This document shows, one piece after another, positions 1 through 10,286 of a stretch of 64,000 nucleotides of DNA; position 1 is the stretch's first letter; each line of letters begins with the position of its first letter. The notes under the pieces were generated by a model that searched no databases, had not been told where the DNA came from, and worked only from the letters and a program-made list of their open reading frames with translations. This DNA is from Iris pallida (Eukaryota; Streptophyta; Magnoliopsida; Asparagales; Iridaceae). Location of the stretch: NCBI GenBank assembly GCA_029216955.1, contig JANAVB010015600.1, forward strand, positions 35,230,346 to 35,294,345. The letters are read 5' to 3'. The position numbers and the translations under genes are program-made.

Positions 1-109
1 TGTGATGAACTACCTTCCATCGTTCCTCTGTCCAAAGGAGCTATCGTTGAGCTGAGGCTGAATGTAGTAGAAGCCAAGGGAGCTGCAACAACAGTTCTTG
101 TGGCATCTT
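1..109 (-). pseudogene. Antisense PMD gene, last visible exon (runs off left edge)
   Basis: A splice acceptor (TTGCAG read on the minus strand) ends at 110, and an open frame continues to the window edge. The translation is Ala/Ser/Thr-rich and low in recognisable motifs. The preceding exon ends at a clear donor (CAG|GTAACT) at 182/181, which leaves a short 72-bp intron. The gene's end is outside the window. Confidence 0.45.
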
Positions 110-181
110 CTGCAATCCAAGAATATAATTATTATATTGTATCAAATAAAAAGCGATAATGAACAGAAGTTAGTGAGTTAC

Positions 182-971
182 CTGAGATTGGTGGAACGTA
201 TGGGGTCTCATGAGGCAGATCTAAATCTGTATGAAGCCTCGTCATAGTAGTCTCAGATACGACTGCTTGACTACTTCCAGCCTCTGAGCCTCCTGATCGA
301 AAATGGCTGCTTTCGGCCCCTGATTCTGCTTGACTTGTTGGGGCTGCCATTTTCGTTCCATCTATTTTAAAATTTTGTTCTGTTAGGGTTTGAGCCCCCT
401 CAGCATCAGTTTTGGGATTCTTATCAATCCCGATATCTTCAACAGTTAAAGCCTGATTTTCACCAGCTTCTTGGTTATCATCAGGGTTATCATTTTCATT
501 CTTATTACCTTGTAGGTCAATGAGATTCTGATCACCATCTTCTGGGCTTTGGTGTACCTCATCATCAGCAGGGTAGTGCTCTTCACCCTCACCAGTGGTA
601 TGGCCTTCTTCGGCCGGTAAGTCTTGATCCTGTGAGACTTCCATGAGAGTTTGATCTCCTTCAGCAGCATCTGTGGAATCTTCTTCGATCAAATCATCAC
701 CAAAGTCACAGCCTTCGAGAGCCGCTATCATTTCTTGATTCTCTTGAGAGAAGGTAGGAGTTCGGACTGTAAAAAAAGCTACAACATTAGGATTGGAGTC
801 TGTCGAAGGCAATACCTTCTCAGAAAGTATGGTCTCCGGGACCTCTGGAGTTGGAGAAAATATCATTATTCCTGCTGCAGCTAGTGTAGTTGCAGGAACA
901 GTTATCTACATGATCATATGTTCTAAATTTTCTTCTATGATGACTGGAGCAAGAGCGCTGACTGTTGTAGC
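182..971 (-). pseudogene. Antisense PMD gene, acidic exon
   Basis: This is a long open block on the minus strand, bounded by an acceptor at about 972 and a donor at 182. It is rich in Asp, Glu, Gln and Asn (for example EGDQTLMEVSQDQDLPAEEG), typical of a disordered C-terminal tail rather than an enzyme. One in-frame TAG lies near 908-910. The frame is otherwise open for about 260 codons, which suggests past coding constraint. No catalytic or binding motif is visible. Confidence 0.5.
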
Positions 972-1043
972 CTCTGCAAATGAAAAACAACATTATCAAT
1001 ATTTTACTCGATCATGATCACATGAAAAGAGTACAAATACTAC

Positions 1044-1676
1044 CTTGGGGAGGTAGTAGATCTTGCAGAGGCAACACGTATCAGGTTGTCTCGAAAGCTC
1101 TTTCGGCATGGATGGAGTGGGTGAAGCGTCAATTCCTTGACGGTCTGCCCGAGTCACTACTAACTTCCTTCTAATCGTACATAGAAGAGGGGCCGGAGGC
1201 GATTCTTCAGTTTCAACCAGATCCTGTTGCACAGCCGGCCCTCTGCTAGTTTCTACATCAACGACTCTACTATGTCTTGGAATTGGAGAGGGAGTTACCT
1301 CTCCTCCTCTAGGAGAAATTCCTGTGTTCATCTGCTTTGTTTGGGACCTTGTCGTCCTAGTAGTGGGATGCTCAACAATGACCAAGGTGGTTTTCTTCTT
1401 CCTTCCTGGAACCTTAGAAGGAGAGGGGAGTTTGTCAGAATGCAACGGAACAGATGGCTCTCCAGTCTTTTGTCTTTTACTAAGCCCTTTTATGGGAGAC
1501 TTCTCCTTCTGTTTCTTAAATGAAATATCCAATGGTTCATTCACTTCATCATGAAGCCCAACAAGGGTAGCCTCCAGAGGTTCATCTTCAGGGTCTTGGT
1601 CTTCTACATCTCTAAATTCTCGCAGAGTGTGAACCCTCGACTTTGCCCGTTTGGCGCTTGTAAAACTATCAGCCAA
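1044..1676 (-). pseudogene. Antisense PMD gene, basic (nuclear-signal-like) segment
   Basis: An open block on the minus strand ends at a donor (AAG|GTAGTA) at 1044. It contains clusters of basic residues (KRAKSR, KKQKEK, GRKKKT, KRQKT) that resemble nuclear localisation signals and linker regions of PMD-type proteins. The join to the block at 1604-2101 needs a frame change near 1670, either an intron I cannot place or a frameshift. Confidence 0.45.
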
Positions 1677-2101
1677 GTTGAAACCTTCAAGAAGGTATTG
1701 GCTAAAGTATAAAAATTTGCATATGTATATAACATACGCGGGCCTACTTCAAGTGTAATAGAGGGCATTGTGAATATAGCCTTGGTACCTCTTGCACTGT
1801 CGTACCTCCAGGCTCTGGCCCCATCTATCAAAAGACCATTGGCTTGTAAACATGTGGTAGCATTTCCCACATGCATCTGATCGTAGCCGAATTTTTGAGC
1901 GAATCGGCTTGATAAATATAGCTCGAGATAGCATTCACCCTCGAACCGATGCACTAAGTGGGAGGGCCTAGTCATCTTTAGCCACATAAAAATAGCTGGA
2001 GCTGGACGGAGAGCCATAGGTTCCAGGTCCATGAGTTGGGGTAGAAAATTTTCACATCCAGGAGGACGAAGGACATAGTGGAACCTCCATCCAGAACCCA
2101 T
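1604..2101 (-). pseudogene. PMD C-terminal-type segment
   Basis: The minus-strand translation contains SSRFAQKFGYDQ. This corresponds to the conserved Arg-(x)3-Phe-Gly block near the end of PMD domains, where a basic 'R..RQFG' motif is usual. The rest of the block shows the aromatic-rich spacing of that domain family. It is an inference from family knowledge, with no full alignment possible here. It is out of frame with the next block downstream. Confidence 0.5.
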
Positions 2102-2500
2102 GTTTAGAGCCCTTCTGCACTCTGAAAGAGTAGTTATGCTCTATCGGGTGGTGGCATAACGCCTAATGAAAACTCCTCCTACAGTACCCATAGCCGGGTC
2201 CATCAGGCTGGGGTGATACAACAATAGACACCCGAACAGATAGGTGTAAGGCATCTCGGTACGAGGAAAGGTGTCCCGAGTACTAACGTCATTCATCATA
2301 TTGTCTACAAAAGAACGCAAGCTTGCGTTCAGTCGACAAGTCATCGCCGAAAGGATGTCCATCTTGTATCCTAATACTAGACGTACAGCTGCGAATAGTA
2401 CGCCTCGCTGGAATCTATCGACGGTGCTGGATCCAGGAATTATGAACCGTCATAGCCACAAAGAGAGGAACCCAGATAAAAGTGCTGCTCGAGACATGGG

Positions 2501-3208
2501 TCAGTAGCCTTGCCTGAGGTAGCTCTCAATGGTAGCACCAACGATAAAAGGGTGCCAATCTTCATTCAGTATATTATCGAAGTGTTTGGATTTCTCTATC
2601 AACTTCTCTACAGTGCTGCAATTAAGTGGCTTGAAGAAGCAGGGTTCACAAGCCTGATTCTCATTGATCTTATCCTCGTGAATGTGGCCCAGAAACAAGT
2701 ATGGTAGCCATTTGGTCATATAGCATGTTCCTTTTGCATCACTCTGATAGTAGAGGGTACAGATCATAAAGTGGCACAGAAGTTCTTCAAAGACGACAAC
2801 CATTTACCGGTTCTCTTTAGATAGAGCATCTAGCTCTTCATTAGTCGGCACGTACTCTTCATACGAATTTTTACCCATTGACAGATGAGAGAGATATTGT
2901 ATCTCATAAAGTGCAAAACCAATCTCTCCATGAGGAGTTATGAAGGTGTCAGTTCTATCATTGCACCGTTCCACTAAAGCCAAGAACAAATTGGGATTAG
3001 GACGAATGCCGTAAGCAGTGGTCCAGATTGGATCATAGAGCTCCAGTTCAAGAAGCTTGTCTTTAAATTGGTCCAGAGCCCAAACTACCACACTGTTCCA
3101 GCGCTTCATCTCTGGATTTATCAAGCCTGTTAATCTCATGGTTTGATCTGGATATTTTTCCTCAGCCTTAGAACAAAAAAGGGTATTCTGACGGGAATCA
3201 ATAGGCAT
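2501..3208 (-). pseudogene. Plant mobile domain core
   Basis: Two abutting minus-strand blocks, 3208-2804 and 2803-2501, are separated only by a stop codon. The first contains LVERCNDRTDTFITPHGEIG. This matches the hallmark of plant mobile domains (PF10536), in which 'LVERW..ET.TFH.P.GE' precedes a tract ending in a Leu-Gly-Leu loop. The Trp usually following Arg is replaced by Cys. The second block, with many Cys and His residues, continues the domain. I am fairly sure of the family and much less sure that the product was ever made. Confidence 0.65.
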
Positions 3209-3480
3209 GAATCCTCAGGAGGTACGCAGCTCGGCTTTAAACCTCTCAAGTGGGAGCTGAATCTTTCTGAATGACTGTAGAACATGTCTTTATTCTTGGG
3301 ACCCAATTTGTGGCATATTTTACCAACCCTGGCTTGTTGGATTAGAGTCAAGTCCTATGCCATCCTTCGGGGAGAACTTGAATAAGCATATCGAGAAAGA
3401 GATAAATGTCTCGATATCTCTATAAGATACATTAATCTGTCTCTGCTCTGATAAATCTTGTCCTCTCACTTGGATTTAGG

Positions 3481-3733
3481 CTAAGCCATTTTCTTGATGG
3501 CGTCTCCAAACAAGAAAGCTGGTTTCTTGTGAGGGACTTGGTCTAAGCTCATAAGAGGTTCTCCGTTCATCAGACACAATAAAGTTCTGTCTTCCTGAGA
3601 GGTTAACATGGTTCTTCTGGATTCAGGTAGGTCGTATTGAGGATATAGGACATGAGACAAATTCTCTTGGTATTCCGATACTCGAAAAGCCGAAGCCAGC
3701 ATCTCAGCATCTGGGTCTTCTCTAATATCAACT
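3481..3733 (-). pseudogene. Antisense PMD gene, exon 2
   Basis: A pyrimidine-rich acceptor (TTTTTTCTGCAG on the minus strand) ends at 3734 and opens an 82-codon frame, which ends in a TAG at 3481-3483. The product is a hydrophilic segment with no recognised motif. The roughly 600-bp interval 3735-4335 up to exon 1 is intron-like and carries many 'TTGCGCA/TTGCACA' words. Confidence 0.5.
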
Positions 3734-4335
3734 GCAGAAAAAAGAGCAAAGTTTAGAAACTTGAAAGATCAAATTGCAAATTTTGCAAAAAGATATTCAA
3801 TTTGCGCAAATAAACATAAATTGTGCGAGCACAATGGCTCTTAAGTGGCACATGATCCAAAGTCAAATGCCTTATGACAAAATTTTATTTACTTTGGCCT
3901 AAGGCATGACAATCCATCTAAGTGTTGCACATAAACAATAGTTCAAAGTGTTGTGCATAAGACAGTTCAAGTTTTGCACAAGTTCAGAATGAGCAAGGTC
4001 TAGATTGCGCGAGTTCATATTGCACAAAATCTAGGTGGCGCCAGATCATAATTTGCACAAGAAACTGTTCTGCACAAATATGTTTTTGCGCAAGTTCGAT
4101 TTTTGCACACAACACAATTTGTAAAGACAATGAGTGTGCGCTACGACACGGCCAGCACTCTAAAAAGAGGAGGCGCAAGTTGTGAAGTGCGCAGGTGAAC
4201 TAGAGCTCTAAAAAGAGATGGACAACGCTGGCATGGTGCGTTGCCATCGAATGGCGCCCTAAGCTCGATCGTTTTTCAGTGATCACCGTCGAGCGGCGGG
4301 TTCGCCCTCTCAATTCTCGTCGATGGTGACGTGTA

Positions 4336-4419
4336 CTATGGCGCCCTCTGTGGAGCGACGCATGATGAAGGTTCGGCAATCCCCTTGCCTTTGTCAGCGG
4401 TGGTGTTCCTTGGTGCCAT
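4336..4419 (-). pseudogene. Antisense PMD gene, exon 1 relic
   Basis: The ATG at 4419 opens a 27-codon frame, MAPRNTTADKGKGIAEP and onward, which stops at 4336. The adjoining DNA down to about 4270 is similar to exon 1 of the antisense gene in Tat2 (23718-23847). Both have a short basic start (MAPRNT versus MASKTP) and a later 'CGGTGATC' stretch. In Tat2 that stretch is followed by a GT donor; here it reads ACTGA, so the donor appears mutated. Confidence 0.5.
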
Positions 4420-4519
4420 TGATGGTGATCGAAGAAGCTTTCGTGGTCGGGAAGAAGGAGATAAAGAGTTGGGAAGAAAGAAACTTTTTAGTAAAAAAGT
4501 AAAATTTCCTCTCTCTGTG

Positions 4520-4530
4520 CTATTTATAAG
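4520..4530 (-). promoter_or_regulatory. TATA box of the antisense gene in Tat1
   Basis: CTTATAAATAG on the minus strand lies about 100 bp upstream of the antisense ATG at 4419. The antisense gene of Tat2 has CTATAAATAG at the same distance from its ATG, which supports a real promoter. Confidence 0.6.
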
Positions 4531-4666
4531 CCTATGATAATTTTTTGACCGTTGCGCAACCCACGCACAAAACTTGGATTGGTTATAACAGTAATCACGC
4601 GCCAGTCAAAGCAAATCACTTCTAATTCAAAGTATTTCAAATTTTGAAATCTATTTCAACTTTGAA

Positions 4667-4680
4667 AACTTTGAAGGGGA
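4667..4680 (+). promoter_or_regulatory. Polypurine tract of Tat1
   Basis: AAACTTTGAAGGGGA is followed by TCT and then the LTR start TGTAGAAGC. The same string ends Tat2 just before its 3' LTR (34139-34150). This marks the plus-strand priming site and shows that Tat1 reads on the plus strand. Confidence 0.7.
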
Positions 4681-4683
4681 TCT

Positions 4684-5504
4684 TGTAGAAGCTAAAAAAT
4701 CATTTGGCGCCAGTCACGAAATGGCGCCAACATCAAGAAGGCGCTGGTCAATTGGTTGTGCGAGACTCAGGTGGCGCCAACTACGGGAGTGCACCACCTC
4801 CACGTGGCAGTCTTCCTCGAGTAGCTGTAACAGTCGCAATGATGACTAACAGCTCGTTAGACAAAGCAAATCTCTTCGAATCTCGGGAAGCGCGACGCTC
4901 GAGAAGACTGTGTTAGTTTTTTTAATGCTGACAGCTAGCTCGCGCCAGCTATCAAATGGAGTGAGGTAATCAATGATGACATAAATTGACAGACTAACTA
5001 GGAGGCACCAGTTATCAAATTGTGCCCGGCGCCAGTTATCAAAGTGCGCCTGGCGCCACCTAATCAATTTTTATCCAGAAGTCTAGTGACGTGGCGCACA
5101 TGCCACTAATCTCGAAGAATGTGTCCACTACACTGCCCACGACCACGCGCATCTCTCTCACAGAATGCCATGCGTCCCTAGCACTTCATGTAACCGTTCG
5201 CACAACTGGAAGGATGGCGCGCAAAACGCAATGCGCACAATTCAGAATAACTATTAACAGTTATTTCAGAACTCTATAAATAGAGTTTCAAATCACTTGT
5301 AAAGGATTACTAATGATCATAATTTCCTGCTAAAGTGCTATTGCATTCTCCAGAGGCTTGTGTCTTCAATATCACATCATCCAAAGGATAAAGTGATCGT
5401 TTTCTGATCAGATTCCTACAGTTGTACTTCCACAGAAATCAAATTGTACTAATTGTAATTTTATTCTTCTTCGTTTGTAAATCAAACTTTTGTTTTTGCA
5501 AACA
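4684..5504 (+). mobile_element. 3' LTR of Tat1 (Ty3/gypsy, Tat lineage)
   Basis: It starts TGTAGAAGC after a polypurine tract and probably ends GCAAACA at 5504, about 821 bp. It is dense in GGCGCCA and GCGCCAG words. CTCTATAAATAGAG near 5272-5284 is a candidate LTR promoter. The 5' LTR lies outside the window, so the right boundary rests only on the TG...CA rule and on the loss of LTR-like sequence after it. Confidence 0.6.
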
Positions 5505-6675
5505 GGCGGCTAAACGCCTCAAAAGAATAATTTACAATAGAGTGGAAAAGCAAAATAAGAAACCCACTCGTTGCCACGGTTACTTCTAGTATTCACCATC
5601 TGTCTAGAAGGCAGGTACATCCTCGGGTGCTACTCCAAAATCAGGACCAGCTGGGTCAGAACCTAGAAAGAGCAAGTGCCACAAGGGAGGCTCCACATAG
5701 GAACTAAAACCAGCATAAAATGGATAGAAGAACTGATAAATGAACATAATTAAATGGCATATGACGTGCATTAAAGAACATACTAGCTTGCATTAAGAAA
5801 ACAAGAGGTGGAATATAATTTCTATGTTAATCATGAGACAATCATTCAGGCACGGCCAATCAAATCCTACGGGTTGTTATCATTAGCTAACTAGTGTTAT
5901 CACAGGCCTAGTTACTAACAAGATGCAGTTGATATATTCCCGCAATCACGAGCCGTACAGACTATCCAAGTTATCCAGGTGAGATTACAAAGTTTATCAA
6001 GAATAAAGAGAATTATTAGGTGACTTAGAGTGCAACACATGACACTGTGCTGGAAATGCGCCCTACTCGACCGTAGGATACAAGTCCACAGGTATGGCCG
6101 GGATAACAGGATCTCTTGTAACTGAAAAATCTCTCTATATGAACTACTTGATCAATCTAGTCGTTAACCTAGCCAGATTCATTATGAATCCCTGAACGTG
6201 GTAACCAGGAATCCATATCATAGACATGATGCAAGATAGGACATGTAGCTTGTACATGCACAATCAGGAAAATCAACCACAGAGTCAAGACAAGAGTTCC
6301 ACTTAGCAAGTCAGGATTGGTTGTCGCAACAACGATCAAGATTGCACATGTCATGTCAGGTTTACTTATCACTTGTCAGAAGTACTGTTAGGAGTGTGCC
6401 TCAACGAGCCACTATCAAGATTATCAAGACGGGATCACATTATCATGTCCAAGTTCAAGTTCATCAAGTCGGATCGTTGCAATCTAGGACAAGTACAGAA
6501 AATATGCAAAGAAGATCAAAAACTATGATTGAAACTATCAGTCGCATATGAACTCCAGTTAAGGTGAAATAAGAATATTCTTAAAGCCAAGACAAAGATC
6601 TACAACTTTTATGCTTTGACTTTTACAATATTCTAGCTATAAAACAGCTTAAACATACAAAAACAGTCATTCGCG
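5505..6675. other. Interval without a supportable gene
   Basis: This is mixed-composition, AT-leaning DNA. I see no conserved protein motif, no tRNA and no bounded transposon. It may be flank of Tat1 or decayed internal sequence of the older chromovirus to the right. Confidence 0.5.
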
Positions 6676-7110
6676 CACGCGGACAAAACTGGCCACGATG
6701 CGCAGGCGCACGATAAAGGAATCGAGCAGACTCACGGCACACGAAATACAGAACGCACGGATGTACGGCACGTGGGGCATGAGATCACGGTGCGCAGGCG
6801 TACGGCAAACGAATCACACACGCGTGCGGCCGCAAAACGCACAGCGCGTGGATACAGAGCACGCAGGGCACGAGAGCAGGGCGCACAAGCACACGACAAA
6901 TGAATCGTGCAAGCACGCGGCCATGAAACACGCAGCGCACAGAGTGCGAGAGCATGGTGCGTAGGCACGCGACAAACAAATCGCGCGGGCACGCGACAAA
7001 CGAATCGTGCAGGCACACTGCCCCGAAACACGCAGCGCACGGATGCACGGCACGTAGAGCGCAAGAGCATGGCGCACAGGCATGCGGTAAACGAATCGCG
7101 TGTGCAGCAC
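6676..7110. repeat. GC-rich imperfect minisatellite
   Basis: At least five copies of a motif close to GGCACGCGACAAACGAATCG occur at about 6796, 6889, 6963, 6987 and 7078. They are separated by related words (CACGCAGCGCACGG, GAGAGCATGGCGC). Spacing is about 75-95 bp, with one 24-bp direct duplication (6963/6987). The block is about 60% GC inside DNA of about 35% GC. Open frames across it on both strands are low-complexity Arg/His/Ala strings and not genes. Confidence 0.7.
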
Positions 7111-7140
7111 TGTTCATCGTCCCAGCAACACCGAAGATGT

Positions 7141-9335
7141 GCGGGAACCCATGAACAGAAAAAAAATGTCCTAAGTTCTTCAAAATAAGTCAAAATCAAA
7201 CGGTTCAAAAGCCAAAATTGGGTAGAATAAAATTTTCCATAACATGGAATCCTTAGATTTCAAAAATAATAAAGTTTAAGAGATCAAAACCAAGAAAAAC
7301 CGAAAAACAGCAAACTTAAATCTATAAAATTGTTAACATCAAACCAAAAACTTCAAGTTCTAAAGAGACTTAGAATAAAGCAAGGAATACAATGGAACAA
7401 TAAAATTTGAGATCCATCATGAAGCAAGTTGCACTTGCCTAGGGTTTGGTGGAGGAGTAAATGAAGAAGTAGATGAAGAAGTAAATGGTAATAATGGAGG
7501 AGAGAGGGAAGTTGGTTTGAATACAAAGCTCATTCATGATGAACCAACTCAAACCAAACCAAGCCATGCCAAGTTGAACTAAACCAAATTAAACCAAGTC
7601 AAGATTAAACCAAGACAAGGGTAAGCAAGATAAGTCAAAATACAGGTCACCTGACAAATATCAAAAATCCGTACAAGCATACTGAAAAATACGTATAACA
7701 GAAAACGGGAGTGACTTTAGTGCTAGTGGAGATTCATAAAGGATGTGTTTGAAAGAAATACGATTATATAGTTTCCTAGTTGATTGGTTAAAGAGTACAG
7801 ACCATACAGATGAACTAAAAATATAGAAATTGAATATATTGAGAAAAAATCGAAGGAAAGAGATAATAAATGATAGACTATTAAGGTAGCAATGTTGGAT
7901 TATGACTCGGAATGGTTGGCCCGATTGAATAAACATAATTTGAGTACGATATGAGAATACAAGTCAAATTGAGCAAGTGATGTTGCATCTATGCAAATGA
8001 AAACTAAATATTTGGATGATCGATTGATAAAGTTTTATATGACGACTTCGAGATTGACCCATAAGAATTGTCGGATAGATTTTGTCAGTTGTGGGTAAGT
8101 CTTGAGTAACTTTGTTGGTTATAGCCCGAGGATGAGTGCAGGTAGATAGATTTGACCCTAGAATGTTGGTTAGTTGCCTAAGTTTCAAATTTGTTGGCTA
8201 CGATATTTCAGTTGTTCGTTGGAAATAAGTTCATGAGATTTGGGTAGCATCCCATGTCCCTTAGATTGGTCGGATCAAAGATTGTCCCTGAGATAAAGTG
8301 TCCCTATGATAAGAATTGGTTGCCTATAAGATAAGAGATAAGTATGTCCCTATTAGTTATCTATTTTAGATGAGTTAGCTAAATGTTTGGTTTAGCTTAG
8401 AATAGTTGACCGTAGAGACTTGACCGAAGGCTAAGTTGACTGTTGGAGACCCTTAGGATGTCCCTATTGATGTTGCGTGAGTATAGTCAGAATGAGTGAG
8501 ATATGTCAAGAAGTAAACTTCGAATGGAATAAAGATTGAGAAATTTGATATTACAACATTGGATGGAATGAATATTGGTTTCAAAAACTTGGATGCCTCT
8601 ATTTGGAATATCAAAATTTGTTACCACTGATCGGATTTGATCGGTCGGTTCAATCATATTGAGCTACGCAAGTTGATGGTAGTGCATTAAAACAGTCGGA
8701 ATAATTTCATTGATGGATAATCATATCAGAATTAAGAAAAAGTGTAATGACAAAATGAGGTAGTGCATGTAGTCGAGATAGACGAGAGCAAATACAATTT
8801 TTAAAATGACCCTTGGAATTAATATGCTAAAAATAAGATTTGCACATAAGAGATGATAATATGTTGGCTTGATCAATACGAAAAAAATTTATGTACATCA
8901 AAAATTTTTACTAGAGTGAAATAATGGTACAACTTGGAAGATGGATCAAAATCAAAAATTTTAAGAGTTACAAGTAAAAGTGTGTAGATACGAACGATAA
9001 TGGGTACATGAGTTGATCGATGAGAATCGTGGTATCGAAATGAAATATGGCTGTTGACTTTATCAATTTTGAGGGTACGAATGATAATGGACTTAAAAAG
9101 GAAACTCTGGATTCGTTGGAAAACTTGATATAATTATGTCGAAATACTTTGAAAATTGTGGATCGGTTGTAGAAAACTACTCAAGTTGGAATTGGTAACT
9201 TTTATTGTGTTAATAGTTGGTTGGAAGATTGAATTAATGAGTTGAGACTATACGAGATGCTCAAAAAGGATTTGTTGACAATCGGGAATGAAGTTATACA
9301 TGTAGCTCGTTTGCTTTTTCTATCGCTAAACTTGG
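7141..9335. other. Decayed AT-rich interval, probably old chromovirus internal region
   Basis: No gene is readable. A CCAAACCAAG-type low-complexity patch occurs at 7530-7620. From about 8200 the sequence leads into a recognisable chromovirus pol tail, so it is likely the same element's heavily mutated pol; that is inference from position. Confidence 0.4.
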
Positions 9336-9563
9336 TTGAAATACATATATTTCTGGATGTCTAAATATGTGTATGATTCCAACTATGTGTATGTTGAATT
9401 CAAACGAAGCCACATGGAAGAATTATCATGTGCTAAGGAAATTGCACGAGTGTTAGAGGAAAGAATAAGGATGGTAAACTACTTTGAATCAAAATTGGGA
9501 TGTTGTGGCGAGATGGTACATCATTTGGAATCGATCGAGATATTTCGAAGAAATGTTAAATAA
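9336..9563 (+). pseudogene. Remnant of chromovirus integrase C-terminal tail
   Basis: The 75-codon open stretch has the layout of the end of plant chromovirus pol. SKYVYDSNYVYVEF corresponds to the 'LRKY..D.SHV..' start of the tail. EIARVLEERIRMVNYFESKL corresponds to the 'PV.ILDR..K.LRNK.I' segment. HHLESIEIFRRNV corresponds to the 'EATWE.E..MR..YP' end. It stops 92 bp before the LTR, as expected for a gypsy element. The fit is by motif order only. Confidence 0.6.
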
Positions 9564-9620
9564 TGCAAGTTGATCATGGGAAGTTTCAGTTGAAGTTATG
9601 GGGATAAGTTTTGTTTAAGT

Positions 9621-9650
9621 TTCGAAGACGAAACTTTTTCTGAGTGGTAT
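9621..9650 (+). promoter_or_regulatory. Chromovirus polypurine-tract region
   Basis: TTCGAAGACGAAACTTTTTC followed by TGAGTGGTAT just before an LTR start matches the usual 'TTCGAGGACGAAATTTCTTT...' context that ends plant gypsy internal regions. Confidence 0.6.
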
Positions 9651-9654
9651 ATAA

Positions 9655-10286
9655 TGTTGTGTCCCGACCCGCACGGTGCCTTATGATGGCTGGTTGGTTC
9701 GATGAAGCCTTGTTGGACTTAGAATTATGTGAAGGATCGCTCGGAAGGCTATACGATCATGACAGAAACCATCTTATAAATGTGAGTAGTGTTAAACTCT
9801 TCGAAGATCCTTTAACTTCACGCTTAATAAAATGGATTGTATGCTATGTTGCTTGTCGAGTTGCTAAATAATATCCTGCATGGAAACTAGAAAGGTAATA
9901 AAAGATAATTTATCACATGACCCAAAAACATTTGCGAATTATTTTATGGTTTGTGTGCTTAAAATCATTTCATGAATGGTATGCTAGCTTATGTGCTATT
10001 ACAATGAAATATATGACAGGTGAAGCAAAAGTCCCAAATACTTGGGCGGTGAGTATATTGAGCCTCAACTCGATGAATAGATGGTAATACAAATAATAAG
10101 ACCCAAGAATTGGGCAGTGAGTATGCCTGAATTATGACCATGAGAGTGTATGGTATCAAAGATGTAGAAAGAGATTGAGTAATAACATTCTATTATCCGG
10201 TGTCGATGCAGAATGTTGATTACACTAAGACCCTGGATTGGACAGATGGTAATGCGAGCATTGGCTCAAGGCATATGAAACAATAA
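9655..10286 (+). mobile_element. Chromovirus 3' LTR, left half
   Basis: The LTR begins TGTTGTGTCCCGACCCGCACGG and is interrupted at 10286 by Tat2. It resumes at 35896 and ends GGGACGTGACA at 37143, for a combined length of about 1.88 kb. It belongs to the same family as the solo LTR at 15629-17580: similar ends, the GGGCGGTGAGTAT and 'CATGGTCATGGACAACTT' blocks, and similar length. AATAA at 10282-10286 is the probable target duplication of Tat2. Confidence 0.75.

Larger units (their letters stand above)
1..4419 (-). pseudogene. Decayed antisense PMD-type gene of a Tat-type retrotransposon (Tat1)
   Basis: A series of minus-strand coding blocks runs from an ATG at 4419 down past the left edge, separated by plausible GT/AG introns. 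The central block carries a plant mobile domain (PMD) signature, and an acidic, Ser/Thr/Glu-rich tail follows. It lies antisense just upstream of a polypurine tract and LTR that read on the plus strand. I therefore infer an additional antisense gene of the retrotransposon, a position where Tat-lineage elements are known to carry extra ORFs. Stops and frame breaks occur at about 3481, 2804, 2501, 1670 and 908, so it is a pseudogene or a strongly spliced relic. A TATA box lies about 100 bp upstream of the ATG. What PMD proteins do when element-borne is not established; host PMD proteins (MAIN/MAIL family) act in silencing. Alternative: a captured host PMD gene. Confidence 0.6.

Noticed and set aside
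6732..7208. 158-codon minus-strand frame rich in Arg/Cys/Ala
   Set aside because: Several overlapping frames on both strands exist only because the GC-rich minisatellite lacks stops.
9644..9871. 75-codon frame starting inside the chromovirus LTR
   Set aside because: It begins in LTR sequence, has no motif, and is not kept open in the related solo LTR.
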